Shown: positions 8,720-17,142, counted from the stretch's first letter. The stretch is DNA of 36,218 bases from Rhodospirillales bacterium (GCA_012960465.1 DUBF01000041.1:1-36218), one strand, 5' to 3'. Notes: generated by a model from the sequence alone, not told the origin. A program made the numbers and translations.

Positions 8720-9613
8720 ATGAGATATATCTGGAACCATGCCTATTTGTTAATGGTGTTGACTGCGTTGGCTTGGTCTGGAAATGGGATCACGGGACGG
8801 GGCCTGAATGATATTATTCCTCCCATTGGATTAGCCTTTTGGCGGTGGGTTGTCGCTTTTCCAATTGTAATGATAATTGCCTGGCCTCACTTACAAAAAG
8901 ATCTGCCAAAAGTACGGGAAAATTGGCCTATATTGCTTGTTTTATCTGTGTTGAGTATTACCGCGTATAACACGTTTCTTTATTATGGATTGCTCACAAC
9001 TACGGCCATTAATGCGTTACTGATTAATACATCACGCCCAGTTGTAATTGTTTTGCTGTCTATATTATTTTTTCGCCAAGGAATTACACTTAAACAAAGC
9101 TTCGGTTTTTTATTGGCTTTCATTGGAACAGTGGCGATTATCATTAAGGCTGAAATATCGCGATTTATCTCTCTTGAGTTTAATGACGGCGATCTTTGGG
9201 TTTTGGCAGCTATGGTTTGTTGGGCACTTTTTACTGTTTTATTAAGGAAGCGGCCTAACATGCACCCAACGAGTTTTGTTGCGGTCACCATCTTTTTTGG
9301 CGCTTTAATTTTATTCCCATTTTATATTTGGGAAACATTGTTCATAAAACCAACCCCTTTTGTAATAGAAACGATTGGAGGCGTTCTCTATTTGGCAATT
9401 TTTGCTACGATCGTGGCGTATCTTTTTTATAATCGTGCGGTCGAGATTGCTGGTGCAAATAAAGCTGGGCAGGTCTCTTATATACTGCCTATTATAGGCT
9501 CTGTTCTAGCTATAATTATTCTTGATGAAAGGTTTGAGTTTTACCACGCAATTGGTTTTTCACTTATCTTATTTGGTGTTTATTTTGGTTCTAAAGGAGA
9601 AAAAATTAACTGA
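8720..9613 (+). CDS. EamA/DMT family transporter
   Basis: An integral inner-membrane protein of 297 residues with about ten hydrophobic helices in two EamA repeats, the usual size for drug/metabolite exporters. W-S-G-N-G-I near residue 20 and the C-terminal helix pair A-N-K-A-G-Q-V-S-Y-I-L-P-I-I-G-S-V-L match the family pattern. It probably exports amino acids or small metabolites; no substrate can be assigned. It is cotranscribed with the DUF938 gene and convergent with the secreted protein gene that follows. Confidence 0.88.
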   Translation: MRYIWNHAYLLMVLTALAWSGNGITGRGLNDIIPPIGLAFWRWVVAFPIVMIIAWPHLQKDLPKVRENWPILLVLSVLSITAYNTFLYYGLLTTTAINALLINTSRPVVIVLLSILFFRQGITLKQSFGFLLAFIGTVAIIIKAEISRFISLEFNDGDLWVLAAMVCWALFTVLLRKRPNMHPTSFVAVTIFFGALILFPFYIWETLFIKPTPFVIETIGGVLYLAIFATIVAYLFYNRAVEIAGANKAGQVSYILPIIGSVLAIIILDERFEFYHAIGFSLILFGVYFGSKGEKIN

Positions 9614-9698
9614 TTTGTTTTAGTTGGTATATTACTATTTTGTTCTTCTGAATCTTAAGTTGTTTAATTTTACAGTCCGGATTTATTAAATACGATTA

Positions 9699-10154
9699 TT
9701 AAAGGGTCGTAACTTGAATTGGTATGACGGTGTCAATCATCCAACTACCTTCATATTTATTCTTATTTTGTTGGAATAATCCAAAACGATATCCATAAGT
9801 TTTTCCGCTAGAAGATACTAATATCACATCGACACTCGCTCTATTACTCATCACATTATATTTTTCATATGTTGCGCTGCTATGATTGACCATCGGGCTA
9901 TAAGTTTGGCCTCTAATCATAGAATTGAAGCGCCTTAATGGTCCGGTGTTCCGTTTATTAGTTGGTGATGCAAAATTAAACGTTATTGCTATACCACTAT
10001 TTTTATTTGGTTGGTCATTATTTTTAAGAGCATTCATAACAATCTGAACAACATCCTTCTGCGATAGTGTTGGATGGGGTCTTGTTCGATGGTGATCCCC
10101 CGCCATCAGTTGTCCGCTGTATAGAAATGCTAAAGCTAGAAAAATGATCTTCAT
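9699..10154 (-). CDS. Secreted DUF4864-like protein
   Basis: A 151-residue protein with a signal peptide (MKIIFLALAFLYSGQLMAG, probable cleavage after about residue 18). The mature part has F-N-F-A-S-P-T-N-K-R-N-T-G-P-L-R-R-F-N-S-M-I-R and a later G-S-W-M-I-D-T-V; both agree with the DUF4864 pattern as I recall it. Function is unknown and the location is probably periplasmic. A GAGG ribosome site lies about 8 bases before the ATG. Upstream on the same strand are a possible 52-codon ORF (10178-10336), a terminator and a small peptide ORF, so expression may be controlled by attenuation. Confidence 0.65.
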   Translation of the reverse strand: MKIIFLALAFLYSGQLMAGDHHRTRPHPTLSQKDVVQIVMNALKNNDQPNKNSGIAITFNFASPTNKRNTGPLRRFNSMIRGQTYSPMVNHSSATYEKYNVMSNRASVDVILVSSSGKTYGYRFGLFQQNKNKYEGSWMIDTVIPIQVTTL

Positions 10155-10177
10155 AATTAAAACCTCAAAGTTAGTTA

Positions 10178-10336
10178 TTATCCAATAGCATTTTCTTCCT
10201 TCATTAATATTGGTCGCATATCTGGGGTGTTTAAAGGTATAATTTTACGTTCATACCGAACGCATAGAGTGGGTGCATTTTGTTTGATTTTACCAAGATT
10301 AACTTCAATATCTGCATTCTCAAGAACATTTTCAAT
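10178..10336 (-). CDS. Possible 52-residue ORF with non-AUG (ATT) start
   Basis: On the minus strand a frame open immediately after an in-frame TAA encodes about 52 residues of protein-like composition (E-N-V-L-E-N-A-D-I-E-V-N near the start, ending M-K-E-E-N-A-I-G). AGGAG sits 6-7 bases before an ATT codon; an alternative TTG one base later opens a different, shorter hydrophobic frame. ATT starts are rare but known (infC). The stop lies 23 bases before the DUF4864-like gene. It may equally be a decayed remnant. I recognise no family. Confidence 0.25.
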   Translation of the reverse strand: MENVLENADIEVNLGKIKQNAPTLCVRYERKIIPLNTPDMRPILMKEENAIG

Positions 10337-10363
10337 TTATCTCTCCTGATGCTTTCTTTATTG

Positions 10364-10392
10364 AAAAGGGGAGCACCGTAATGGTGCCCCCC
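10364..10392 (-). terminator. Strong intrinsic terminator (minus strand)
   Basis: On the reverse strand GGGGGGCACC, loop ATTAC, GGTGCTCCCC forms ten continuous pairs (one G-T wobble), followed by TTTTC. On the plus strand the stem has an A-C mismatch and a poor T run, so it works best for minus-strand transcription, ending the small transcript that begins near 10546. Confidence 0.75.
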
Positions 10393-10437
10393 TCTTACTG
10401 ATTGGGCTATCGATTGCCCTGGCCTTTAGACCACATA

Positions 10438-10518
10438 CTAATTGTGACAGAAAAGGTTGCTCCTTTGCCTCATATTAGTAATACGGCTAATCAAAATAGC
10501 TTCCAAATCGAATGACAT
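10438..10518 (-). CDS. Putative 26-residue peptide or leader ORF
   Basis: The minus-strand ATG at 10516-10518 is preceded 7 bases away by GGAGG inside a 15-base exact Shine-Dalgarno (10520-10534). The peptide starts MSFDLEAILI and ends N-L-F-C-H-N before TAG. One base after the stop a second ATG opens a 9-residue frame (M-W-S-K-G-Q-G-N-R). A strong terminator follows at 10392-10364, and a perfect TATAAT lies upstream at 10553-10558. I do not recognise the peptide. It could be an independent small protein, or a leader peptide attenuating the genes downstream at 10336-9699. Confidence 0.45.
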   Translation of the reverse strand: MSFDLEAILISRITNMRQRSNLFCHN

Positions 10519-10519
10519 C

Positions 10520-10534
10520 GGATCACCTCCTTTC
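10520..10534 (-). promoter_or_regulatory. Exceptionally long Shine-Dalgarno for the small peptide ORF
   Basis: Reverse strand GAAAGGAGGTGATCC is the exact complement of the last 15 bases usual at bacterial 16S rRNA 3' ends. It sits directly before the ATG at 10518, giving near-maximal ribosome pairing. A -10-like TATAAT at 10553-10558 (minus) would start a transcript about 10 bases before it. Confidence 0.55.
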
Positions 10535-10694
10535 GTTGATACGTTCACGAATATTATATTTTCAAATTAGTAAAAATGGAAGTAGCTTTAATTATAAATC
10601 TAACTTAATTATGATAATCAAGTATTTTCTTTTGCTACCACACTTGAAAGAAAACTTATTAGAATTATACAAAGAAGAATTCTTGGAGGATGAT

Positions 10695-11666
10695 ATGAGT
10701 AAGACAAAGGCAGCTGAGGCCCTTCTAGTTGCGAGTGATGATGAGCGAGATAAAAAAATTTATCAAGCCGGCTTTATTCCAGGTTGGATTGGTGAGGGTG
10801 GATTAAAGCCAGAGCCAATACATGAGTTTAACGCCTGTAGTTGGAATTGGGATAAAGGCAAAGAGCTACTGGAAGCCGCTGCAAGAAGTATTGATCCGCG
10901 TGTGGCTGAACGGCGTAATATTCGCATGGCAAATACTGCTAATGAAAAACGTACTAGCCTGAATACAATTCATACGTCGTACCAAATGGTTGCACCGGGT
11001 GAATTTGCGCGAGCTCACCGACATACCATTAATGCGGGCAGACTTATCCTAGAAAGTAGTGGAGCGTTTACGACACTAGACGGTGAAAAAGTATATATGG
11101 AGCCTAATGATATTATACTTACGCCTAATTGGGTGTGGCATGGACTGGGTAATGATAATGAAGTATCAGGAGCTTTTTGGATAGATTTCTTGGATGATCC
11201 ATTAGTTTCTAGCTTGAAAACAATTTTTTTTGAAGTTCGAGATGAAGATTATGAGACTATGGAAACAAATCATAATTCTCCTTACCATATTAAATGGCGC
11301 GATTTGGATAAAAAGCTAGGGACTTTAGCTCCCGGTGTTGATGAAAGTTATGGTTGCCGCATAAAATTGGACACACCTTCTATCCCATCAATGGATCTAT
11401 TTATGGAGCGACTTGATAATAAGATGAAGACAAGGGCAATTAAGTCAACGGCAAATCATATATTTGTCTGCGTTGAAGGTTCGGGTAGTACACAAGTTGA
11501 AGATGTTTCTTTTTCATGGGAGAGAGGCGACGTTGTAGCAGTCCCGTCATGGAAATCATTTTTTCATCATGCCTCTTCGAAGTCTTCATTGCTTGAGATT
11601 ACAGACCAACCTTTGATGGAAATGTTAGGATGGTACCGGAGTTCTAAAATCATTTCTGAAGGTTAA
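10695..11666 (+). CDS. Gentisate 1,2-dioxygenase-like bicupin protein
   Basis: A cytosolic bicupin of 323 residues. The first cupin carries the iron ligands H108-x-H110 (F-A-R-A-H-R-H-T) and H149 (W-V-W-H-G-L-G-N), as in gentisate and salicylate 1,2-dioxygenases, which open the ring of hydroxylated benzoates with Fe(II). The second cupin (residues 220-320) has F-F-H-H-A-S but is incomplete as a metal site, as usual for this family. The ATG at 10695 is chosen because GGAGG precedes it; an open frame extends back to 10512 but covers the antisense peptide locus and looks non-coding. A single-cupin protein and an SDR follow within about 100 bases each. The substrate is unknown. Confidence 0.8.
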   Translation: MSKTKAAEALLVASDDERDKKIYQAGFIPGWIGEGGLKPEPIHEFNACSWNWDKGKELLEAAARSIDPRVAERRNIRMANTANEKRTSLNTIHTSYQMVAPGEFARAHRHTINAGRLILESSGAFTTLDGEKVYMEPNDIILTPNWVWHGLGNDNEVSGAFWIDFLDDPLVSSLKTIFFEVRDEDYETMETNHNSPYHIKWRDLDKKLGTLAPGVDESYGCRIKLDTPSIPSMDLFMERLDNKMKTRAIKSTANHIFVCVEGSGSTQVEDVSFSWERGDVVAVPSWKSFFHHASSKSSLLEITDQPLMEMLGWYRSSKIISEG

Positions 11667-11756
11667 AAAAATTCTGGGATTACAAGTGATATTTTATACT
11701 TTATGTACAAGTATTTTTAAGGTTATGATAAATAAAACTATGGGGAGGTAAATATT

Positions 11757-12341
11757 ATGGCAGCTGAAATTTATACACCGACAAAGGAGGAAATTGAGGC
11801 AAGAGTAAGCCGTTTTTCCGAATTACAACCAATGTCTACAGCTAATGACTTGGCTTGGGTAGGCCAAGAAGCTATGGATGTATTCTATGCCAGAAAATTG
11901 ATGCCGGTTATTTTGGATGACACAAAAAATCCGTTTGGAAATCAAGCCCCGATTATAGGTGCCGCCGGTTCAACCATGTTTGTTTCTATCATGCCGCCTG
12001 GTCAAGGTCCCTGCCTTCATTCCCATAATGGTACTTTTGAAACCTTTATGGTTCTTGATGGGACGATTGAATATCACATTGGAGAGCCTGTTGCCCATGT
12101 TGTAACCCTTAATAAGTGGGATGTTTTGTCTTGCCCCCCTAATGTATATCGAGGATTTCACAATGTGGGTAAAACGGATGCAGTCCAACTTACAGTAATT
12201 ACTGGTGCGGGCGAGGGTCGCGACGACGTCTCAATGCCCGATTCGATTGCAAAGAAAGTAGAAAAAGATTTTGGCAAGAAAGTTGTTGATGCATTTCGCT
12301 CCGTTTTTAGTTTTGATCCGCCAAGATCAGATTTAAGCTAA
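11757..12341 (+). CDS. Single-domain cupin protein
   Basis: A 194-residue protein with one conserved beta-barrel cupin. Motif 1 is C-L-H88-S-H90-N-G-T-F-E95-T-F-M-V-L-D-G; motif 2 contains P-P-N-V-Y-R-G-F-H135-N-V-G. The four metal ligands (His, His, Glu, His) are all present, so a metal-dependent dioxygenase, isomerase or binding role is plausible. A strong GGGGAGG site precedes the ATG. A weak AT-rich hairpin (11696-11714, then TTTT) lies between it and the bicupin gene and may attenuate read-through. The small-cupin, bicupin and SDR order suggests a shared pathway. Confidence 0.8.
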   Translation: MAAEIYTPTKEEIEARVSRFSELQPMSTANDLAWVGQEAMDVFYARKLMPVILDDTKNPFGNQAPIIGAAGSTMFVSIMPPGQGPCLHSHNGTFETFMVLDGTIEYHIGEPVAHVVTLNKWDVLSCPPNVYRGFHNVGKTDAVQLTVITGAGEGRDDVSMPDSIAKKVEKDFGKKVVDAFRSVFSFDPPRSDLS

Positions 12342-12450
12342 AATCCTAACTAAATCTTTTCTGTCTTATCTTGGGTTTGGTAGAAAAATTTATAGTCAAA
12401 ACTAGCCTTTGGTTTATTTGAAAAAGTAAAATTCATGATGGAGGTTTAAT

Positions 12451-13560
12451 TTGCGCACCCTGTTAATTGGAGGGACGGGTCCAACAGGTCCTTTTATTGT
12501 CAAAGGTCTTAAGGCCAGGGGCCATGAAGTTACAATTCTTAATCGTGGGTCTCACCATACCGACGAAATACCAGATACCGTTGAACAAATAATTGGTGAT
12601 CCCCACTTTGAAGAGACATTAAGGGAGGCTTTGGCTGGCAGAAACTTTGATCTAATAATTGCGAGTTATGGACGACTTCGAATGATCGCGGAGATAGCGG
12701 GTGATTACACAGATCGCCTGATAAGTATTGGTGGGGCGCCCGGTTATAGAGGTATGCGATATCCTGATGCGTTATTTCCAACGGGGTTGCGGGTGTCAAT
12801 TCCAGAGGATTCACCCCAGGTCGTTTCAGAAGATGAGTTTCGATTTGGATATTTAATAAAGGTTAGTGAAGATGCCGTTATGGAAGGCCATAAAACTGGT
12901 CGTTATCAGGCAACCCATTTAAGATATCCGCTTATTTATGGACCTCGCCAGCCCATACCTTGTGAATGGTGGGTTGTTAGAAGACTATTGGATAAGCGAA
13001 GCTCAATAATTCTACCTGACTCTGGACTTACCATCCTCACACGTGGTTATGCTGAAAATATGGCAGAAGCGATTTTACTTACAGTGGATCAGAGTGAACT
13101 GGCAACGGGAAAAATATATAATTGCGGTGACGATCATCAATTAACAATGGCACAATGGGTGCAGGTGATAGCTAAGGCAATGAACTCTGAGATAGAGGTA
13201 ATTTCTATACCTGTTGAATATGCAACACCTTCCAGGGATATGATGATAGGTAGCACTCATTCAAATCATTTGCAGTACGACACTTATGCAATACGTAATG
13301 ATCTTGGATATGTGGATAAAATACCGGTATTAGAGGCGTTCGACCGCACAGTTGAATGGTACTTGGCTAACCCGCCGGCGCTTAATAAAGCGACTGAAAG
13401 CGATTTGACCCAGCATTACAAGGTCGAAGACAAGTTGATTAAAATTAATGCGGAAATCATCCAGAAATATGAGAGCCTCTCTTTAACAGATGTGGAATTT
13501 AAACATCCTTATGCTCACCCTAAAAAACCTGGGGAAACAAAGGACCATTTAGGGCGTTAA
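12451..13560 (+). CDS. NAD-dependent epimerase/dehydratase family protein
   Basis: A 369-residue extended SDR starting at TTG with a GGAGG site 7 bases upstream. The N-terminal L-L-I-G-G-T-G-P-T-G-P-F is the nucleotide-binding loop, and the beta 2 end (T-I-L-N-R-G) indicates NADP. G-Y-L-I-K-V-S-E-D carries the YxxxK pair, and L-R-Y-P-L-I-Y-G-P-R-Q-P is the conserved substrate-domain entry. It resembles the isoflavone-reductase/CSP41-like nucleotide-sugar epimerase group, but the context (cupin dioxygenases, GMC oxidase) points to reduction or isomerisation of a small organic acid. It converges with the GMC gene, whose stop is 18 bases away. Confidence 0.83.
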   Translation: MRTLLIGGTGPTGPFIVKGLKARGHEVTILNRGSHHTDEIPDTVEQIIGDPHFEETLREALAGRNFDLIIASYGRLRMIAEIAGDYTDRLISIGGAPGYRGMRYPDALFPTGLRVSIPEDSPQVVSEDEFRFGYLIKVSEDAVMEGHKTGRYQATHLRYPLIYGPRQPIPCEWWVVRRLLDKRSSIILPDSGLTILTRGYAENMAEAILLTVDQSELATGKIYNCGDDHQLTMAQWVQVIAKAMNSEIEVISIPVEYATPSRDMMIGSTHSNHLQYDTYAIRNDLGYVDKIPVLEAFDRTVEWYLANPPALNKATESDLTQHYKVEDKLIKINAEIIQKYESLSLTDVEFKHPYAHPKKPGETKDHLGR

Positions 13561-13578
13561 AATAACAAATTAGTGCTA

Positions 13579-15165
13579 TTAGGCGTAATCTTGTTTAATC
13601 ATATCGGCCGCTTTTTCGCCAATCATAATTGCTGGAGCATTTGTATTTCCACCTATTATTCTCGGTGCAATTGAGAGGTCGACTATTCTTAAGCCCTTTA
13701 GACCGTGAACCCTCAATCGATTATTTACGACGGCATGATTGCCATTACCCATCTTGCAGGTACCAACTGGGTGAAAGATAGTACCGGCAGAATTAAGAAT
13801 GTATTCTTTCAGTTCTTTATCGGTCTGGACAGCTTGGCCAGGATTGGTTTCAGTGGGATGATATTGGTTAAAGACATCACCGTGAATGATGCGGCGGCAT
13901 TCTTTCAAGCCCCAAAGCAATTTGTCCAAATCTGGTTCCTGTGAATAAAATTGCGGATCTATGGATGGTGGATCTTCCGGATCTGCTGATTTTAGTGTAA
14001 CGGTGCCGCGACTTTTAGGTCGCAAAAGCACTGCTACAGCCGAGTATCCATGACCATAGTCAATTATTTTTGGCGGTGGCACCCTTTGCCCAGGCATAAA
14101 CACAAACTGGATATCCGGTCGGTCTAGCGCAGGATCACTTTTTACAAAACCGCCAGATTCTATGAGTTGTGCGGAAAACCATCCTTTCTGGGTAAAAATA
14201 TATTTGATCGCTTCCATAGCAAAATAAGGTAATTTAGGCCATGAAAATCCCCAGGGGGTTCGTGATACAGTTTTCATCGTAGCCCAAACCGCCGCGTGGT
14301 CTTGGAGGTTTTTGCCAACTCCCAGTAACGTGTGCGTCATTTTAATATCATGCGGCGTTATTTCGGCGGGGTCACCAATGCCAGATAGCATTAATATTTT
14401 TGGTGACACAAGTGCTCCGGCTGAGAGGATAACCTCGCAATTGGCCGTTAATTTTCTGCCGTCGATGAGTTCGACGCCTGTTGCACGGTCATTCTCTAAC
14501 AGAACTCGTTTTACCGCAGCATCGGTGAATATTTTAAGATTTGATCGTTTCATGGCTGGATGTAGGTAGGCTTTTGACGCTGACCAACGTCTACCATTCT
14601 TTTGTGTTGCCTGGTGGAGGCCTACACCTTCTTGGATATCTCCATTAAAATCGGGGTTATGTTTGTATTGCAATGCCTCAGCGGCAGTAACAAAGTCTTG
14701 TTCTAATGGACTTACAATATTGGGGAAAGTTACATTCAAAGGTCCACCTTGAGCGTGGTGTTCATCAACAAACTGTTCGTTATTTTCAGCCTTTAGGAAA
14801 TATGGTTTGACGTCGCTCCAAGACCAACCGTCATTTCCAAGTTCCGCCCACTCATCATAGTCAAGGCGGTTACCCCTAATATATACCATTCCATTAATGG
14901 AACTTGAACCACCGAGAGTTCTGCCACGCGGGGTAAAAAGTTCTCGGTCATTCATCTGTTTCTGCGGTGCTGTAGCAAATCGCCAATTTAATTTCTCGTG
15001 TGAGGCCAGCCGCATGACACCTGTAGGTATGTGAATAAATGGACTTTTGTCAGGGGGACCTGCCTCAAGTAAACATACTGAAATATCTGGATTTTCGCTT
15101 AACCGAGAGGCGACAACAGATCCCGAGGACCCTGCTCCAATAACAATGAAATCATAGCTTTCCAT
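13579..15165 (-). CDS. GMC family oxidoreductase (choline dehydrogenase-like)
   Basis: An FAD-dependent glucose-methanol-choline oxidoreductase of 528 residues, full length. It has the FAD loop GAGSSG (residues 10-15) and V-C-L-L-E-A-G for the ribose. The two GMC signatures are G-R-T-L-G-G-S-S-S-I-N-G-M-V-Y-I-R-G-N and S-A-G-A-L-V-S-P-K-I-L-M-L-S-G-I-G. The C-terminal active-site pair is H465 in F-H-P-V-G-T-C-K-M-G and N509 in G-G-N-T-N-A-P, as in choline oxidase. It oxidises an alcohol to an aldehyde or acid; the substrate is not determined. It is monocistronic on the minus strand and divergent from the VOC dioxygenase across about 170 bases. Confidence 0.92.
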   Translation of the reverse strand: MESYDFIVIGAGSSGSVVASRLSENPDISVCLLEAGPPDKSPFIHIPTGVMRLASHEKLNWRFATAPQKQMNDRELFTPRGRTLGGSSSINGMVYIRGNRLDYDEWAELGNDGWSWSDVKPYFLKAENNEQFVDEHHAQGGPLNVTFPNIVSPLEQDFVTAAEALQYKHNPDFNGDIQEGVGLHQATQKNGRRWSASKAYLHPAMKRSNLKIFTDAAVKRVLLENDRATGVELIDGRKLTANCEVILSAGALVSPKILMLSGIGDPAEITPHDIKMTHTLLGVGKNLQDHAAVWATMKTVSRTPWGFSWPKLPYFAMEAIKYIFTQKGWFSAQLIESGGFVKSDPALDRPDIQFVFMPGQRVPPPKIIDYGHGYSAVAVLLRPKSRGTVTLKSADPEDPPSIDPQFYSQEPDLDKLLWGLKECRRIIHGDVFNQYHPTETNPGQAVQTDKELKEYILNSAGTIFHPVGTCKMGNGNHAVVNNRLRVHGLKGLRIVDLSIAPRIIGGNTNAPAIMIGEKAADMIKQDYA

Positions 15166-15337
15166 TATAAAGTCTTTCTAATTTATCACCTTGAGTTAAT
15201 TCTAATTTTTCGGGAAATTAACCCACAGCTAGTTTAATAATCTTTCTAACCGCGTTTTTAAATGTTATTTAATTATACTATCAGGGTATTTTAGGACAGG
15301 CAAAAATACATAGAAAGTATTATGTTGGAGGAAGCAA

Positions 15338-16297
15338 ATGATTAAAGTTACAGATATAGCTTACGGGCGAATAGGGGCACCTGATCTCGATAGAATGGAA
15401 GCATTTCTGCTAGATTTTGGCATGGTTCGAGCCGATCGTACCAAAAATGCACTTTATATGCGTGGCACTGATGGCGACCACCATCATTTACATGTCACAG
15501 AGCTCGGTGATCCTGTGCATATTGGAATGGCTTGGTGGGCTAAGACTGAAGAAGATTTAGAAAAAATCTCTAAGGCGCCTGGCGCCAGTGATGTTCATGA
15601 AATGGATGAGCCAGGAGGAGGCAAGAGGGTGACACTTCCGGATCCAGATGGACGTATCATTGAAGTTATTCACGGTATGGAAGTTGTAGAGGACCTGAAG
15701 GTTCGTGACGTCATCATTAATACAGGAAAAAATAGATTAGCTCGTACCGAACTTCAGCGAGTTTCTGCAAATCCAGGACAACCTTCACATGTAAAGAGAA
15801 GTGCGCACGTTGTTGTAAAAACAAAAGATCTAAAAAAGTTCAATGAATGGTACCAATCGACACTTGGATTGGCTTGTTCGGATCATATCAAAGCTCCTGA
15901 TGATCCAAGTAAAAATATGATGACCTTCAATCATATTGATGCTGGCGCTGAATATGTTGATCACCATGTGCTGTTGGGGATTCAGTCGGAAAACGCAGAA
16001 TTTAATCATTTGTCATTTGAGGTTGCCGATTTTGATGACGTTAACATTGGGCATAACTATATGCAGTCAAAAGGATATAAACTTGCCTGGGGTGTCGGAA
16101 GGCATGTGCTTGGCAGTCAAATATTTGATTATTGGCGCGATCCATGGGGTCGAATCCACGAGCATTGGACCGATGGTGACGTTGTCAATAACAGTCATGA
16201 TGGGGGGAGATGGGATGCTCACGTAGGTTTAAATAACCAGTGGGGCCCCGAATTTCCTGAGGACTTTGTCGACGATCCACATATTCACGTCCTCTAA
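15338..16297 (+). CDS. Extradiol-dioxygenase-type VOC protein
   Basis: A 319-residue type I extradiol dioxygenase fold of two paired beta-alpha-beta-beta-beta modules. The C-terminal module has the 2-His-1-Glu iron facial triad in expected order: H157 (S-A-H-V-V-V), H224 (F-N-H-L-S-F-E-V) and E275 (I-H-E-H-W-T-D-G). Length and layout match 2,3-dihydroxybiphenyl 1,2-dioxygenases (BphC) and catechol 2,3-dioxygenases, so ring cleavage of a catechol-type substrate is expected. A strong TTGGAGGA site precedes the ATG. The carbonic anhydrase gene starts 16 bases after the stop; an operon is likely. Confidence 0.87.
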   Translation: MIKVTDIAYGRIGAPDLDRMEAFLLDFGMVRADRTKNALYMRGTDGDHHHLHVTELGDPVHIGMAWWAKTEEDLEKISKAPGASDVHEMDEPGGGKRVTLPDPDGRIIEVIHGMEVVEDLKVRDVIINTGKNRLARTELQRVSANPGQPSHVKRSAHVVVKTKDLKKFNEWYQSTLGLACSDHIKAPDDPSKNMMTFNHIDAGAEYVDHHVLLGIQSENAEFNHLSFEVADFDDVNIGHNYMQSKGYKLAWGVGRHVLGSQIFDYWRDPWGRIHEHWTDGDVVNNSHDGGRWDAHVGLNNQWGPEFPEDFVDDPHIHVL

Positions 16298-16313
16298 TTT
16301 ATTATGATTTTTT

Positions 16314-16859
16314 ATGGCAATTGAAAGACTAATAGCCGGTTTTAGGAACTTTCGTGAAGTATATTATGATGGGCAACCCGAGTTCTATCGTTCGTTAGTT
16401 GAAAAGGGTCAAAGCCCCGATGTTATGGTTATCGCTTGTTCCGATAGTCGCGTTAATCCCTCTATTATAGCTAAAGCTGAGCCGGGTGAACTTTTTATAG
16501 TACGCAATGTAGCCAATTTGGTTCCGCCCTATAAACCCGATAGTAGTTACCACGGAACTAGTGCCGCGATTGAATTTGCCGTTCGTGATCTTGGTGTAGG
16601 TCATATTATCGTATTAGGGCATTCTCACTGTGGTGGCATTCGTTGCCTCTGCGAAGGTAACGAAAGATCCAATCGTCGAGAATTTATTGATGGCTGGATG
16701 TCTATTGTAGATCACGCAATTAACCTTGAGTTGAAAGGTGAAAAACTACATAGGCATGTTGAGAAAGAGGCGGTAAAGATTTCTACGAATAATTTATTGT
16801 CTTTTCCTTGGATTAAGGATCGCGTTGTTTCAGGAGGTCTTAAGATACATGGGTGGTGA
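16314..16859 (+). CDS. Beta-carbonic anhydrase, interrupted by in-frame UGA
   Basis: The zinc site of a beta-class carbonic anhydrase is complete: C42-S-D44-S-R46, H103-S-H-C106-G-G, and the E-P-G-E-L-F-I-V-R-N-V-A-N segment. The enzyme interconverts CO2 and bicarbonate in the cytosol. The frame stops at TGA 16857-16859 after K-I-H-G-W, but the next 22 in-frame codons read F-D-L-E-A-G-D-L-L-S-Y and continue to TAA at 16926-16928. This is the normal family ending (H-G-W-Y/W-F-D-L-x-x-G-x-L). So the gene is either a fresh nonsense mutant (TGG to TGA), read through, or mis-sequenced. A truncated protein would lack the last beta strand. Confidence 0.85.
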   Translation: MAIERLIAGFRNFREVYYDGQPEFYRSLVEKGQSPDVMVIACSDSRVNPSIIAKAEPGELFIVRNVANLVPPYKPDSSYHGTSAAIEFAVRDLGVGHIIVLGHSHCGGIRCLCEGNERSNRREFIDGWMSIVDHAINLELKGEKLHRHVEKEAVKISTNNLLSFPWIKDRVVSGGLKIHGW

Positions 16860-16928
16860 TTTGATCTAGAGGCTGGAGATCTGTTGTCCTATTCAGAAAA
16901 AACCGAATGGGGTTCACTTCTAAAATAA
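16860..16928 (+). other. In-frame continuation of the carbonic anhydrase after UGA
   Basis: Codons 184-204 of the carbonic anhydrase frame plus the TAA stop. The encoded F-D-L-E-A-G-D-L-L-S-Y is typical beta-carbonic anhydrase C-terminal sequence, so this stretch was under selection as coding sequence until recently or is still translated. Confidence 0.7.
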
Positions 16929-17142
16929 TTGACTAATGGGAAAGTTTCGCCAACCGATTTTAATAAAGTCTATACATTAATATCTATTAGTCTTTTAGAA
17001 CCACCGCACGGCCTGTTACCTTACCCTGTTCAACCAATGGTAGCCGAAGTGAAATTGGACATTATAGTTCTGCTAAGTTTTGATCAATTTCTTTTTAATC
17101 TTTAATCTTCGGTTTAAGCTTTTATCTATGTTTACCCCCCCG

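Noticed and set aside
10520-10534. Exact match of the plus strand to the 3' end of 16S rRNA
   Set aside because: Only about 15 bases match and no rRNA sequence precedes it; on the minus strand it is a perfect Shine-Dalgarno directly before an ATG.
10512-10694. N-terminal extension of the gentisate-dioxygenase-like protein (start at 10512)
   Set aside because: The extension is low-complexity and has no family similarity; a GGAGG site points to the ATG at 10695, and the extension overlaps the antisense promoter/peptide locus.
16857-16859. Genome-wide reassignment of UGA to tryptophan, or Sec in carbonic anhydrase
   Set aside because: Trp is encoded by TGG throughout, and TGA ends several full-length genes (for example at 7201-7203 and 29953-29955). 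No properly spaced bSECIS follows the carbonic anhydrase UGA.
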